39,841 nt of DNA from Pseudozyma flocculosa PF-1 (Eukaryota; Basidiomycota; Ustilaginomycetes; Ustilaginales; Ustilaginaceae), in NCBI RefSeq assembly GCF_000417875.1, contig NW_006920876.1, positions 494,155 to 533,995 on the forward strand. Reading direction: 5' to 3'. Below, in pieces: positions 1-11,416 of this stretch. A program made the translations under genes and the position numbers. Position 1 is the stretch's first letter, and every line of letters begins with the position of its first letter. Below the pieces are notes generated by a model. The model was not told the origin of the DNA and made no database searches. It saw only the letters and a program-made list of their open reading frames with translations.

Positions 1-427
1 GATCAACATCCGCATCATCGACTTTGCCCACTGCACGACGGGCACCGACTACGACTACGGCGACGAGGGCGCGGCCAGCGGCGACGCCGATGCCGACGCC
101 GACGCCGGTACCGCCGGCTTGCCACGGGTGCGGTTCCCGCCCAAGCTGCGCGACGGGCCCGACAGCGGCTACCTGTACGGGCTCAAGAACCTTGCGGCGA
201 GCTTTGAGGAGATCTGGGAGCTGGAGCGGGAGCGCCGCAAGGAGGCGCGCGCCAGCGTGGCCCAAGCGCGCGGGCTGACGTCGAGCCGAGCGGCCGACGA
301 CATCCACAAGGACGCCGACGGCTCCTGGATCGTCGACATGGGCCCGCTGGCCGTCGAGGGGGGCGAGGTGTTTGACGAGATCTTTGGCAACGGACCCGGC
401 GGACTGGACGGATATGTGTCTACGTAG
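1..427 (+). CDS. Inositol polyphosphate kinase, C-terminal part (5' truncated)
   Basis: The reading frame enters the window open (codons begin at base 2) and ends at the TAG at 425-427. The 141 visible residues begin with the signature IIDFAH, the metal-binding Asp region of the inositol polyphosphate kinase (IPK) family, followed after a low-complexity Asp/Ala insert by DSGYLYGLKNL, which matches the DEGYxxGLxxL helix near the end of IPMK/Arg82, IP6K/Kcs1 and IP3K enzymes. These kinases add phosphates to soluble inositol phosphates, feeding inositol polyphosphate and pyrophosphate signalling in nucleus and cytosol. The tail after this helix is charged and ends in a Gly/Asp-rich stretch. The N-terminal PxxxDxKxG motif lies outside the window, so I cannot choose between a multikinase (Arg82-like) and a Kcs1-like enzyme. 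Family call is good, subfamily open. Confidence 0.8.
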   Translation, partial: INIRIIDFAHCTTGTDYDYGDEGAASGDADADADAGTAGLPRVRFPPKLRDGPDSGYLYGLKNLAASFEEIWELERERRKEARASVAQARGLTSSRAADDIHKDADGSWIVDMGPLAVEGGEVFDEIFGNGPGGLDGYVST

Positions 428-510
428 CGCTGGCCGGTGGAATGCAAGCGCATCCACCCTCGAGAGAGAGAGCTCGGTCGTCGTGTAGGGCCCTCGGATC
501 GAAGGCCGTG

Positions 511-1382
511 CTAGAACTCTTCGAACCTGAGCGCTTCAAAGGTGGCCTGTGTGCCCTCGTCGTTCTTGGGACCGCAAGTCATGACGCCGACGTACCACTC
601 GTCCGTCTGCCTGCGGGATCCGTCGGGGAGGACGTTGAAGGCGGGGATCTCGCGCAGCTGGACGAGGTCCTTGTCGTCTGGAAGCCACGAGGGGTCGGTG
701 CGGTGTCTGTCCTCGTCGTCGGCGACGGCGGGAGGAGAGAGGTAGTACTTGATGACGATGGTGTCTCCAATTTCGGTCGTGTTGCGCGTGAGCTGGATGA
801 AGACGGCCTGAGTTGGCGTGATGGGCGAGGGAGAGGGGGAGGGGGATGTGGAAAAGTCGCTCCAGGGCGCCGAGGTGACGCAGCTGCGGGTGCGTGCGTC
901 GTGGCGAGGGGGTGCGAGCCAGTGGTGGCGGTGGTGGTGATTCTACGTCAGTCATTCTCCTCTCTTCCCTCTCCGTCCGTCGTCATTGCAGGGGAAGCGA
1001 ACGGCAGCGCGGAGGCGAGAGAAAGCCCGCCGGATGCGGGGGCGGGGTTCGGTACGTACGCCAGGAAAGTGGCACCATGTTCCATCTCGACCCCGGCCTT
1101 GATCCAATGGGCATCCTGCTCTGCCGGCCTGCCCGCAAAGAGGAGTACACCGGCCTGGTCGTACTGCACGGTGTAGTCGGACGTGATCCAGGCGCTGAAC
1201 CTCCACCGCGGCGAGGTGGCGGAGATACGACGGCAGTAGAACGGCCCTTCCGCCCGCTCCACCCGTGTTGGCGGAGGGGTACGCCACCAGTCCTGCCGAG
1301 GGTGCGACCGTATCGTTATCCCACCGGTCGACGTGGTGTGGCTCGATAGGGGTGGGGATGGGAAGTGGAAGGCGTATGACAT
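511..1382 (-). CDS. DUF1349 / concanavalin-like domain protein (Ree1-like)
   Basis: Two exons on the minus strand, 1382-1060 and 883-511, joined over a 176-nt intron (donor GTACGT, acceptor CGCAG); the join is in frame and gives 231 residues. The product reads as one DUF1349 domain: DWWRTP near residue 31, YDQAGVLLF near residue 74, HWIKAGVEMEHG near residue 92, and, formed across the splice, CVTSAPWSDFS, the usual VVT..SDWS motif. DUF1349 proteins are about 200-residue jelly-roll proteins; the yeast member Ree1 has been linked to regulation of enolase, but the biochemical activity of the family is unclear. The C-terminal half carries an insert rich in Ser/Pro before a conserved-looking end (WYVGVMTCGP). 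No signal peptide or membrane segment is seen, so a cytosolic protein is likely. The ATG at 1382 gives a complete N-terminus. Confidence 0.85.
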
Positions 1383-1891
1383 CGTGTGGCGCTCGGTCGA
1401 GGTGGATGGTTGGCAGAGATGTGGGAGGAGGGAGGCTCGAGGCTTGGCTGGTTAGACCTGGCCGACCGCGCGTTCACTTTGGCTTGGACCCTGCCAGGCT
1501 AGGCTGGCCTGCCAGGCCATGCGGGGAAGCGCATCTCGGGCGCACGGGCCCGTTCAGACTGGGGATGCCATGATTGCCTCCTCGGATCCGTCGAGCACAT
1601 CTTGCCCGACCTCGGACCGGCCGCGGGCGGGTAGGCTCTGGTGTGCAACATGCTGGCGTTCAAGTCTGACACCCGTGTTGCGCCTGGAAGCGTCGCAGCC
1701 ACGGGCGTGTCTAGAGGGATAGAAAGAGGATACAACAACAACGGCGACACTCAGCACAGCAGCAGCACCGCAGCAGCACCGCAGCAGCACCGCAGCAGCA
1801 CCGCAGCAGCATCCACAGCAGCATCCACAGCAGCATCGACAGCAAGGGCAGACACCGGCAAAGCGCCAGACGGCCATCACCTCGCTCGCCG
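1383..1891. other. Intergenic stretch between two minus-strand genes
   Basis: About 500 nt that must hold the 3' end of the kelch/BTB gene and the promoter of the DUF1349 gene. The only structure I see is the CAG-rich tandem repeat listed separately and a CCAGGC/GCCTGG cluster near 1493-1520. No coding exon is supported. Confidence 0.6.
1761..1840. repeat. CAG-rich minisatellite downstream of the kelch/BTB gene
   Basis: Four perfect copies of an 11-nt unit (AGCAGCACCGC, 1761-1804) are followed by three copies of a 12-nt variant (AGCAGCATCCAC, last copy with one change, 1805-1840). It begins about 50 nt beyond the stop codon of the kelch/BTB gene, so it probably sits in that gene's 3' UTR and not in coding sequence. 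Confidence 0.9.
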
Positions 1892-4800
1892 TCAAGCGCG
1901 TCCGCTGGTCGAGTGCCTTCCACCGGACCCGACGCTGCGGCTGCTCTTGCTGCCGCGCGCATACCTGGCGCTCTGCAGGGGCGGGCCCATCAGCGGCGAC
2001 GGCCCACCGGCGAACCACGCTCCCGTGTAGCTTCCGCCGCCGAGCCACGCCGGGTTCTCCTCGGGCGTCTTGGGCGAGCGCGGGCTCTTGTTGGTCTTGA
2101 GGCTCGCCGCTGTCCTCGGGCTGGCGGTGCTGGTGCCCGATCGGATGCTCGAGGTGCGCGACGTCAGGCCCTCGGAGCGCCCCGCCGACGACTCGGTCTG
2201 CAGCGTCGAGCCGTTCGACGTCGTGTACTCGGACTCGGAGTCGTCGAACATCGGCGCCTGCGAGGGCCCGTCGCTGCCCTTTGGACCAAACACGGCCTCG
2301 GCCGCCAGCCGCTTGAACTCGGCGCGCTCGGCCTTCTTGCGCGCCTTTTGTTCCCTCTCGATGCGCTTCTTCTCCTCCTTTTCGAGCTTCTTGAGCTCCT
2401 TGATGCTCAGGTGCGGGTAGCGCGTGGCCAGCGTGGCCACCGTGATCTCGGCCGGGTGCTCGGCCGGCGATGGCCCGGCGTAGTCGCCGCTCGACGACGA
2501 CGCCTGGTGGGGTCGGCTTGCAGCGTCCGACATCGACCCTTGGCTGAGGCTGTGCTGCGAGTCCGAGGCAGCCGAGGAGATCGACGTGCCCGTCTGGGCC
2601 CGCGAGAAGTCGGTCGAGGTGGGCGAGGACCCGTTGTGGTAGGCGCCGTTTCGGAAACCGGGGAACGAAGGTGCCGACGAGTCCGTGTCGAGGCTCGGCG
2701 ACGACGCCGAGTAGGGGCTGCTGCTGCCGCGCTTGAGACTGCCGCTGCGGCTCAGGCTCATCTTGAAGCGGCTGCCGAACCTGGAGCGGTCCGTCGCCGG
2801 CGGCGCAAGGCCAAACGAGTCGAGCAGATCATCTTCGGCCATCGAGTAGCGGTCGTAGCCGACGCCGGGAACCGGATGCCGCGCGCGCGGAACCGCTTCC
2901 GCAGGCGAAGCGGGTGCCGGGCCGTCCTCGGCAGGTGCCGACATGCCGGTCTCCTGATGCGTGATGCCCAGGCCGGTCGACGGCAGAGGCCTCAGCCTGG
3001 TCGGGTCGGCAGGGCCGAGTCGGGACGGGTCAGCGTCGTCCCTGGGAGACGGTCCACGCAATGCAGGGCCAGGTTGCCCCGCCGCGACCGAAGGGCTGTC
3101 CGAGATCGCTGGGCTGTCCTGGTGAACCGGGGTGGCCGACGTCGAGGCCTGCGGGTAGCCGCCGCGCTGGCTGTGGTTGTAGCTGCTGCTCGAGTCGTTG
3201 CCGCCGCCAGCGCCAGAGAAGCCGGAAGCCGAGCCCGGCATCGACGAGGATCGGCTGCTGGACCCTGCGCCGTCGTTGTGCCCGCTGTACCGGTCGTTGC
3301 TGCCGAGGCCGCTGGAGCCGGGGCCCGCTCCGCCGCCGCCGCTGCTTCCGTGTTTCTGCAGCCAGCGCGCGACCGACATGACGACACGCAGCGCTCGCAC
3401 CTGCAGGCCCTCGCAGCCGCAGAGCGAGGCAGCCTCGTACAGGCAGACGGCAAGGCGATGCCGCTCCTCGGGGTGAAGGCCCAGCGAGTCCGATGGCCGG
3501 AAGAGCTCCAGACCGCCCGACTCGGGCGCCGCCGCAGAGGACGCGCCGGCGGTGCTCGGCGACTTGGGGTTGAGGTCGTCGGCGAGCGCGACGTGGGCGG
3601 CATGCTTGGCCCAGGTCAGCAGGTCGTCCATGCGATACGTCTTTGACAGGACGAGGAGCGCGCAGACCACCGCCGGGTGCCTCTGCAGCGCGGTGCAGAT
3701 CTGCTCGGTGTAGATGAACTGGAGGAAGGCCATGACGATCGCAGAGGGCTCGGACAGCTGCAGGTGTCGCGGCTGGAAGCGCGGGTCGCGGGCTCGCCTG
3801 GGACCCGCGGCGCCGCCCTCGAGCGCCTCGCGAGCTGCAGCGACGCCGTCGACGTCGGCCTGCTCCTCGGTGGAGTCGTCCTCGGCGAGGATGTCGGAAA
3901 GCTCCTCGGGGATCAGGCCAAGACCGTTCGACTCCTGCTGGCCTGCTCCGTTGACGACGACGCGCGCCGTCCTCCGGGCGCGCCTGCGGAAGTCGTCCAT
4001 CTTCGACTGGAACCAGGGCCAGCGCTTCTCGAGGATCGCCCGATCGCAGCCGATGCGGATGCCGTCCGAGCATACGATCTCAAAGTCGCCGCGACCGCCG
4101 AACGAGTCCGAAAGCCAGGGCAGAGCCGACTTCTCGTCCTCGCCGGCGTCGTTCTGCTCCAGGCTGAGCCCCTTGAAGCCGGCGTTGAGCGTCATCGACG
4201 ACGCCGAGCTGGCCGCAAGCTTGCGAAGGCCGAGCTCGACGGCGTCCCGCGACAGGCGGGGCACGGGAGGCTGGTAGATGCCCCAGGCCTCGAGCTCGAG
4301 CACGACGACGTGGTTCCAATTGGTCTGGCGGTGGTTGTAGTCGCTGACCAGGTCGCGCTCCTTGTGGCCGACGACAATCATGCGGTTCTTGCCGGGCCAC
4401 AGGATGGCCCGGTTCCAGCTGCCCGTCGAAAGGTGCGAGCCGGCCTCGATCCGGGACCACGTCATCGTCGGCAGGTGCAGCGCCCACAGCGAAAAGGTCT
4501 GCGTCGCGTTGGCGAGGTAGGTGCCCGAGATGATGAGGAACGAGCCGAGGATCGCCCCGGTAGGGAAGCGCAGCCCCGGCGGCAGCGTGCTGCCGGTCAT
4601 GCGCGAGGAGTTCTCCTCGATCGCGACCAGGTCGCCGGAAGCGTCGTTCGGCCCACCCTCTGGCCGCGAAGGCGAGATGGGCATCTCGACGTCGATGGCC
4701 GACTCCTCGGAGGCGACCGACCCTCGTCGCGTGGGTTGCCGTTCCATGGCCGAGAGGACGTCGGGCTGCAGCCGCAGGACCTCGAGCTCGCGCCGCACGT

Positions 4801-5903
4801 CGGTGAAGTTGTAATTGGAGTAGACGTAGATGGGCTGGGGGTCCTTGGCCGTCGGGATCGAGCTTACGGGCAGAGGGTTGATATCGACCTTGGGCAGGGG
4901 CGAGGAGGTCGATTCACCGTGCGAGCCGTTTGCCGCCGCCGAATCCTCGACCCCGGAATCCTCGCCGTCCTCTGCAGAGCCTCGGACCAGCGGGTCCCGA
5001 CTGCGAGGGTAGCACTTGGCCTTTTCGCCCTCGTGCGAGTTGTACCGCGCCGCCACGGCCAGCGACCTGTAGCTGCCGCACTGCCGCTGGAAACGCTGCG
5101 CGCTGATCCAGCGCCTCTGCGTCAGGCTGAAGACGTTGATCGACTCGACGTACTGGTTTGTCATGTTCTGCCCGCCGACGATGATCAGGCTGTCGTCCGA
5201 GATCGACGAGAGGTGGGCGTAGCGCGGTGCGGGCTTGGCCTGCAGGTGCGACGCCGAGGGCTCCGCGTAGTCGAGGGCCGAGGGCGAAAAGGACAGGTCC
5301 CAGGTCTGGGACGCCAGGTCGAACGCCAGGACCTCGTCGAGCACGCACAGGTCATCGTTCTTGACCTCCTGCGGGCTCCTCGAGGCGTCCGGTGCGGTCG
5401 AGTAGCCCATGCCGCCAAAGATGATGATCTTGTTGTTCCACAGATCCGCCGAGTGGAAGTAGCGCGGCTGGGGTTCGCTGGCCGCGGCCGCAGAGTCGAC
5501 CGAGGCCGAGGCCGACGACGACGACTCGGCCGCCGAGCTCGGGCTGATGCGCGTCCAGACCATCCTTTCGAGGTCGAGGCAGTAGAGGTGGTTGATCATC
5601 CTCCGGTTGCTGACCAGGCGGCCTCCGAAGAGGTACATCCGCGGCGTACGGTCCTCGACATCAGACGACGGTTCGACCAGCGTCGCCGATGCGCCCTGAG
5701 AGGAGGCGCGACGATCGAGTGCGAAGTGGGTTGCGACGAGAAGCGAGTCAGCGATGGTCGGGGGCCAACCTCGCCGCCTAGCTCGTCGGATGCGGCCCGA
5801 CCGACGACGCTTCGGAACAGCCGATACTCACCACTAATGGTGGCGGGATCTCGCCGGAGCACAGATGCAGCCGCGAAGAGAGGTTGATGATGGAGGGATG
5901 CAT
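1892..5903 (-). CDS. Kelch-repeat/BTB protein, Ral2-like
   Basis: Exon 1 (5903-5832) encodes 24 residues ending GEIPPPLV; a 136-nt intron (GTGAGT...CTCAG, 5831-5696) joins it in frame to GASATLVEP, rebuilding a kelch start, and exon 2 runs to the stop at 1892. Total 1291 residues. Kelch repeats lie at roughly 20-225 and 395-500 (YLFGGR, IIIFGGMG, LIIVGGQN, FLIISGTY). A BTB fold follows at about 560-725, starting FEIVCSDGIRIGCDRAIL and ending FLQFIYTEQI, split by an acidic insert of about 75 residues. A helical region (764-800) follows, then about 450 disordered Ser/Gly/Pro residues and a Lys/Glu coiled coil. The layout matches S. pombe Ral2, a kelch protein needed for Ras1 activation in mating and cell shape. 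An in-frame ATG at 5993 could add 30 residues. Kelch and BTB are clear; the Ral2 link is an inference. Confidence 0.75.
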
Positions 5904-7027
5904 GGCGGCAACTGTCGTCGGGACAAGCCGCCGAGGTGAAACGTGACAAGGAGGGTCGCTGGTCGGTCGACGCCGCTGCTCGCTGGCGGACAAAAAGGAC
6001 CCGAGGTGCGAGGTGCGAGTGCTGCGAAGGGCGTCGATGCGAGCGCTACGCTCGGCTTAGGCGACTGCAGAGGTTGACGGCTGATGATAACGGCTTGGGC
6101 TGGCAAGATAAAGCGACGGCGGATGGCCAAGGCGATTCCGCTCGGTCTTTCGGTCGTGGGCCGGCCTGATCGGCTCAGAGGAGGCGTGGATCACGTCGTC
6201 CGAGGTGCAGACTGTCAAGAGGCGGCGGCGGCGGCGGACTATGCTGCTGGGAGAATCGAGGACGCTGTCACTGCTCGGTATATCGCCGCGGGTCGTCGGG
6301 TTTCCGAGGTTGCGGGTCGAAGGCGTCCGGGCGCTGGGTATGAGGATACGTCGAGGCGGGTCGTGGGCGAGGTTGCGTTGCTCAAGGGTGGTCGTCGGGA
6401 GTCGAGAAGGTGCGAGGGAGGCTGACAAGGTTGGTCTAGGGTCGGCGACGAGGGACAGAAGCGGCGAGGTCGGAAGGTAGGTGATGGGCAGGAGGAAGGT
6501 AGGTATCAGGCGCGGAGGGTCGCTGGCCGGGAAGCTCGCGGAGGGGGGAAAGGAGCGCGGCCAGACCGAGGAGATGCCTAAGTAGCCACGGAGGCCCGTA
6601 TTCGGCAAGGCAACGTGCACTTTGCCGCCAAGAGAGGTTGCAGAGCGGATGGCCACGGAGCGCAGGCCAGGCGAGGGGCTTGCTGGGGTCCTGGCGGGAC
6701 GTCGTCTGGCTGGGGACTCTGTCCTGTCCTGTCCTGATGAGATAGGGTGCGATCCGGGCGGATGAGGCGGCAGCGTGGGGCCGAAGGCAACGGCGACAGC
6801 GACAGAGGTCGAGGCGGGTCGAGGACGTCTGGTAGCGGGACGAGGGTCGGTCGGTCGGGAGGAAGGGCAGCCGACGAAGCTCTGCAGCAGATTCCCAGAA
6901 GGAAAGACGGACGGCCAGGCTGGGCTGGCGTCGGCGGCGGCAGACCAGCGGAAGCGCAGAGGAAGCCCAAACCCGTCCGTACGCACGCTACGCTCTGCTG
7001 CTCGCCATTTTTACCGAGGTCACGCAC

Positions 7028-7051
7028 GGTGCGGTGCGGTGCGGTGCGGTG
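7028..7051. repeat. Pentanucleotide tandem repeat (GGTGC)n
   Basis: Nearly five perfect tandem copies of GGTGC in the gene-free region. It is one of several 5-nt period arrays in the non-coding parts of this window. Confidence 0.9.
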
Positions 7052-8749
7052 GGCCGCTGCCCTGCCTGTCTTGTCCGCCGCCTGGGCTGGCCCAGAGGGG
7101 CTGGGGGCTGCCACGACGAGCGGAGCCAGCCAGCCTACCGGCAGCATCCAGCGCCCAGATGTACGCGCCCCCCAACCTGCCTATTCGAGCACCGCTCCAG
7201 TTCAGTCGAGGCTGGCCACCCATCCTCGCACCAACAAAGGACACGCAGGCAGGCGTCGGTGCAGAGCACAAGCAAGAGGCTAGGCTAGGCAAGCAAGGTC
7301 ACGGAAGAAACCGAGCCAAGGGTCCAGGAAAACGCGAGAGGGGGGGAGCGCAGCAGCTCGACGGATCGATGTCGGCAGACGACCTGCCTGCTTGAAATCC
7401 TCCCGGCCGTCTGTTCCCGGGCGCTCGACTCCTAACCCTAGCCTGTGTGACGGCTGGCGTCGTCACATCGTGCGCCTTTCCTGCGTACCGGCCATCGACC
7501 GGCCCCTTTTGCTCGCTCGCCGTGGTCGTCGGAGGAGCAGCCGACCGAGCGGGTGGGAAGACGTACAGGTGTAGTTGCACAACTCTGCTGCGTGCTTGCC
7601 GGCTCTCCCGGCCTGCTGTGCAAGCGACTTAGCGAGAAGATGTCTTAATCTCGGCCCTGCCTGTCACCTGCCAGATCGACTTCTCTCGGAGCATTGCCAG
7701 TCGCGACTCCCTGCTGCCGGCCGCCCGCTCGAGGCGTTCGAGGCAATCTCGATACCGACGACGATGGTTTAAGTGCCGGTCTCAATGGCAACCGAGAATC
7801 GCATCGTACCTGCTCGACGGCCAGCCGCGCGTCAGCAGGGAGTAATTGGTCGTCCTTCTTCGAAACGCTGAGCTGGGCGGCACCCTCGAATTGCGGCGCC
7901 CGTCGACGGCGCCGCCTCTTTGGATCCCTCGATGCCGTGGCGCTCCCAATGGCGGGCCGGGTTCCGGCTAAGCTTCTGATCCGCTCCAGCTCCGCCAGCC
8001 GCCCATGGGACAGCGCGCAGCAGGAACACCAGGGCGAGGCAAGGCATGAGCATGCAGCGGAGTATGAGTTCTTACATACAGTGCGCAGAGCGGAAGAGTC
8101 TTCTCGACGCCCGCCCGTGGCTTGGGGGCGTCGGGCGGGGTTGCAAACAAGCTAGGCGTTTTGGGGGTCGTCGGCATGGGGGGGGAGTCGCCAGGGTGGC
8201 GCGCATCAGCATGGTGGCAGGCCATTCACCGCCGAATGTGACACTCTGGCTGGCTGGCCTTACGTACGTACATACACAGCCCCCCCAGCAAAGGGTTTGA
8301 TTGTTTGCGCGTTACACAGCCAAGGCCCCGACAGGTCGCTGCCATGATGGCCGCAGAGCAGGATCCATACACAGCAGGCCAGCCAAGAAGGTCGGCGCCT
8401 CGTTCGCGCCCTCGAAACATACATGTGCGGGCTTGGTTTGCGGCGCACACGGAACGCCGCAATGATCGCGGCTCGTCCTACCTTACATCGGGACGTGACA
8501 CAAGCAGACGACCGTGAAAACACGAGGCGGGCGGGCTCGCAGGCCATCTCACGACGTCGATGGTGAGACAATTCGACGGCACTAAGTACGTATGAACTAT
8601 TTGTCTGCTGGAAGCTGAGAGACATGGTCCGGTCCCTGCCTACACTGTATCCACTCCGAGACCAGACAGGCGGTGCGCAGAACCGGGGCCGAAGTCGGGC
8701 AGGGCTGCATCCGATACGAGCCTAGGTGTTTCGCACCTTGCCTGCCACG

Positions 8750-8766
8750 CCAGGCCAGGCCAGGCC
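8750..8766. repeat. Short (CCAGG)n tandem repeat
   Basis: Three perfect copies of CCAGG plus a partial copy, in the gene-free region. Confidence 0.75.
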
Positions 8767-11266
8767 GAAACCGCTACATATCGCATCCACCATCTTCCTT
8801 CACTCCCGCTGTACGCGCTCCGTTCCAACTTTCCTTCAATCAGGAGTCTAGTCTGTACGCCGTCGGTGCGTCTCCTTCCTGCGCTGCGTTCGAAAAGAGG
8901 GGATACGAAGGCTACGTAGAGTCATGCCGGGGCGCACTCGGAGGCCTCGGGAAGGATCATGGCACGAGTGGCCCCACCCAAGCCGACACCGCTGGCGCCG
9001 CTGCTGATCGACCAGATGAGATGCGAACGATGAGATGCGATAAGGCCAGGCCTGCCGGTCGACGGAAGGACGGCTGCCAGGCGAGATGTCCGAGAGAGCG
9101 CGGGCACAGATGAGAGAGTTCGACTTGCTGCGGCCTGAAATCGGTTGGCCTCGTACCGAGCCACGATAAGCGAAGCACCGGCTTTCTGTGCGTGCACGCT
9201 GCTGCTACTCTTGCTTGCTTGCTGTTGCCTTCTTTTTCTGCTTGGTTGGTCGGTGAGATGTCCTGCTTGCCTGTCGCCAGCTGCGACCCGCCTGCCGCCT
9301 GCCATGTGCAGCTGCACGGACAACTCTGCTGGCGGCGGGGGCGGGGTTGTGGGGCATTGCGCGCGGCCACAAGCAGCTACGCTCAGCCAAGCTCCTCGAG
9401 CTCGACGACGATGCTCTTTGTACGCTCCGGGGCGTGTCCGCAAGGATCCGGACGCAGCCTCTTCAGTCCCCATGAGTGTCAACCTCTCCGCACTTTGACG
9501 CCAGCTGAGGCGCCACCGGCTCTCCTTGTCCGTGTGTTTCGCGCGCGAGTGCGTTGGAAGCCGCAGCCCATCTTTCCGAACGAACATCGCCCGCACGCGA
9601 GCTTGACCCTGTATGATGTCCATTGTTCCCGTCACGGGCGACGGAAGCTGGCCGTCGATGCTCCGTCGGCGATCCTGTGCCGGTTCACCGATGGTCGTGC
9701 GAGCGCTATGCGCTCCGCTGGATCTTCAGGTGGCTGGTCGCCCTTGGCAGAGCCTGGGGTCGACGACCGTCCCTGCGACTGCCGCGCGTTGCCTGGCAAT
9801 AGTGGCCGGTACCGTTGTGGCTGAGCGTCGCCGTCTACGGACCCACTCCCGGTCGTCTCGCAGAGCGGGCAACGAGCGACGAGCCAAGGTCGTCGACAAG
9901 GCTCGTGCTGTTGCGACGTGCGACACGACCCGAGAGCTCGGAGCAGCGACACGCGCTGTGATAGCTGCGCGTGCTCGTTCGAGGCCGAGGCCGAGCGCAG
10001 TTGCTTTTGCTTCCCTCGACGACGATGCAGGCACCAGTGAGAAACTGTGGCGACACATGTACTGTATACGTACAGCGCACGCCGCCGCCGCAGCGCGCAG
10101 TGCGAGCATGAGAGGCCCAAGCCGTGCTGGGCGCAGCAAATGGACACCGATCTGTTGTTGCCCTGATGTAGGAACCGCCGGTGTCGACTTGCAGGCAGGC
10201 GACGCGGGACGGCGGGAATGAGGGGCGGCGACGTGCCCCTATGTATCCAGACGTAGGAACGGCGGCGTCATTCGCACGCCCGCTGCCATGAGGGCATAAT
10301 CTTCGTATTATTCTTTATTGCTGAGCTGTTGCGTCCCCGCCCTTTGCTAGCAGCACGACCAGTCCGGGGAACATAGGTCGAGAGAACTTCGGAGGCCATC
10401 GGCCCTCTGGCGGCTGTCGAAAAGCTGACAAGCAAGTCAACCAAGCCCGGACCCCGACGTCGCACCTTCCGCCGCTGCCCGGCGTCGCGCTACCGAGATA
10501 CGACGTCGCTGATTTGTACACAGGCGCCGGCCGTGAGAACAGATCAGAAGGGCAGGCTAGGCCGTGCGCGGCGCGAAGCGATGCAAGCAAGAGCGAACTT
10601 GCCGAACTTGCCTGCCACAGCCATCCCCGTCGGCGACCCGGTCCGGGTCCGGCACTCTCTGAAAGGCGTGGCTCTGACACCTCTTGCATCGGGAGCGAGG
10701 CACCTCCGGTCGGACTGACGGCGCTCGCGCATCGGTCAGCCTCGGCCCGCGCGACGATGCCAGGCGGGCCTCGAACGGGCACCGCCACTCCTCCTCATCG
10801 CTTCTGGCAGAGCGACATACGGCGCCTGGGATGGCCGACGCCAAGACATCAATCGACACCCTCGCAGCCTCGACCTTTGCTTTTTTCATTTGGCGGGAAT
10901 CTTCGCTCGGCTCGAGAAACACCTTTCCCATGTCGCTCATAGGCGAAGTAAGTAGTGACCTGGCAGCGACGCTTCGGGCACGTCAGCGGCTCGGCTGGGG
11001 GGACGCGTCCTGGCCAGATTCTAAGATTCTCAACACGATGTTCAGCTCGCTACATATCGTATGCTTGTTTGCTTCCACAGATGCCAGTGTGTGGTAGCAT
11101 GGCATTTGCATGATCTGTGGCTGGCCGACGAGAGGTGTCGCGCCACTCGCAGGTGGTGGTGTCGCCGAGCAGGTGCCCCGCGAGCAGGCAGGCAAGGCCA
11201 GGCGATGTGGAGGGCTGCAGCCCGGATTTTTCGGGGCACCGCGACGCGTCTCGCTGTTTTTTTTGT

Positions 11267-11281
11267 GTATATTTTTAATAT
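11267..11281 (+). promoter_or_regulatory. TATA-like element upstream of tRNA-Pro
   Basis: An AT-only island (TATATTTTTAATA, 11268-11280) in otherwise GC-rich DNA lies 23-35 nt before the first base of the tRNA. Upstream TATA boxes at about this distance assist TFIIIB placement at tRNA genes in several fungi. The tRNA-Gly gene has a similar element at the same distance. Confidence 0.5.
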
Positions 11282-11302
11282 TCATTCCCCCTAACATCAG
11301 TG

Positions 11303-11406
11303 GGTCCAATCGTATAGTGGCTTATTATGCTGTCTTAGGGCTCAAACACGGAATAGAACCGTGAGCTGGATGACAGAGGTCCCCGGTTCGATTCCGGGTT
11401 GGACCC
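11303..11406 (+). tRNA. tRNA-Pro(AGG) with a 30-nt intron
   Basis: A full cloverleaf can be drawn. Acceptor stem GGTCCAA (11303-11309) pairs with TTGGACC (11399-11405), discriminator C. The D-arm shows A14 and the AGTGG loop. The anticodon stem CTGTC (11330-11334) pairs with GACAG (11372-11376), and the T-arm CCCGG-TTCGATT-CCGGG occupies 11382-11398. The loop reads TT-AGG-G, so the anticodon is AGG (11337-11339), with G37 as expected for proline. The intron occupies the canonical site after base 37 (11341-11370) and contains the hairpin CACGG-AATAGAA-CCGTG. The mature length is 74 nt. The C discriminator agrees with fungal tRNA-Pro. Confidence 0.85.
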
Positions 11407-11410
11407 ATTC

Positions 11411-11416
11411 TTTTTT
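11411..11416 (+). terminator. Pol III T-run terminator of tRNA-Pro
   Basis: Six consecutive T begin five nt after the mature tRNA 3' end, the usual RNA polymerase III stop signal. Confidence 0.8.

Larger units (their letters stand above)
5904..11302. other. Long gene-free region upstream of the kelch/BTB gene
   Basis: About 5.4 kb in which I find no protein gene I can support. The first 1 kb or so is pyrimidine-rich on the minus strand and is probably the promoter and 5' leader of the kelch/BTB gene; the 309-codon minus-strand frame there is Ser/Pro/Arg-rich translation of that leader. The remainder carries short open frames in all six phases with no recognisable domains, simple 5-nt tandem repeats (6721-6735, 7028-7051, 8750-8766) and GCCTGCC/CAGGC clusters. 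A decayed element or non-coding RNA cannot be excluded from the sequence alone. Confidence 0.5.

Noticed and set aside
1755..1845. CAG-rich tandem units considered as a CRISPR array or coding poly-Gln
   Set aside because: The units are contiguous with no spacers, lie beyond the stop codon of the neighbouring gene, and belong to a eukaryotic genome. It is a minisatellite.
5696..5831. Other acceptors (TAG near 5780, GAG near 5770) for the first intron of the kelch/BTB gene
   Set aside because: They do not fit the reading phase set by the first exon. Only the CTCAG at 5700-5696 joins PPPLV to GASATL in frame and completes the kelch motif.
3677..5887. Plus-strand open frames of 736 and 577 codons opposite the kelch/BTB gene
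   Set aside because: Same cause: antisense frames in codon-biased sequence, with Arg/Gly/Val-rich translations and no domains.
6057..6986. A 309-codon minus-strand frame upstream of the kelch/BTB gene
   Set aside because: Its Ser/Pro/Thr/Arg-rich translation comes from pyrimidine-rich leader sequence, with no signal peptide and no known domain.
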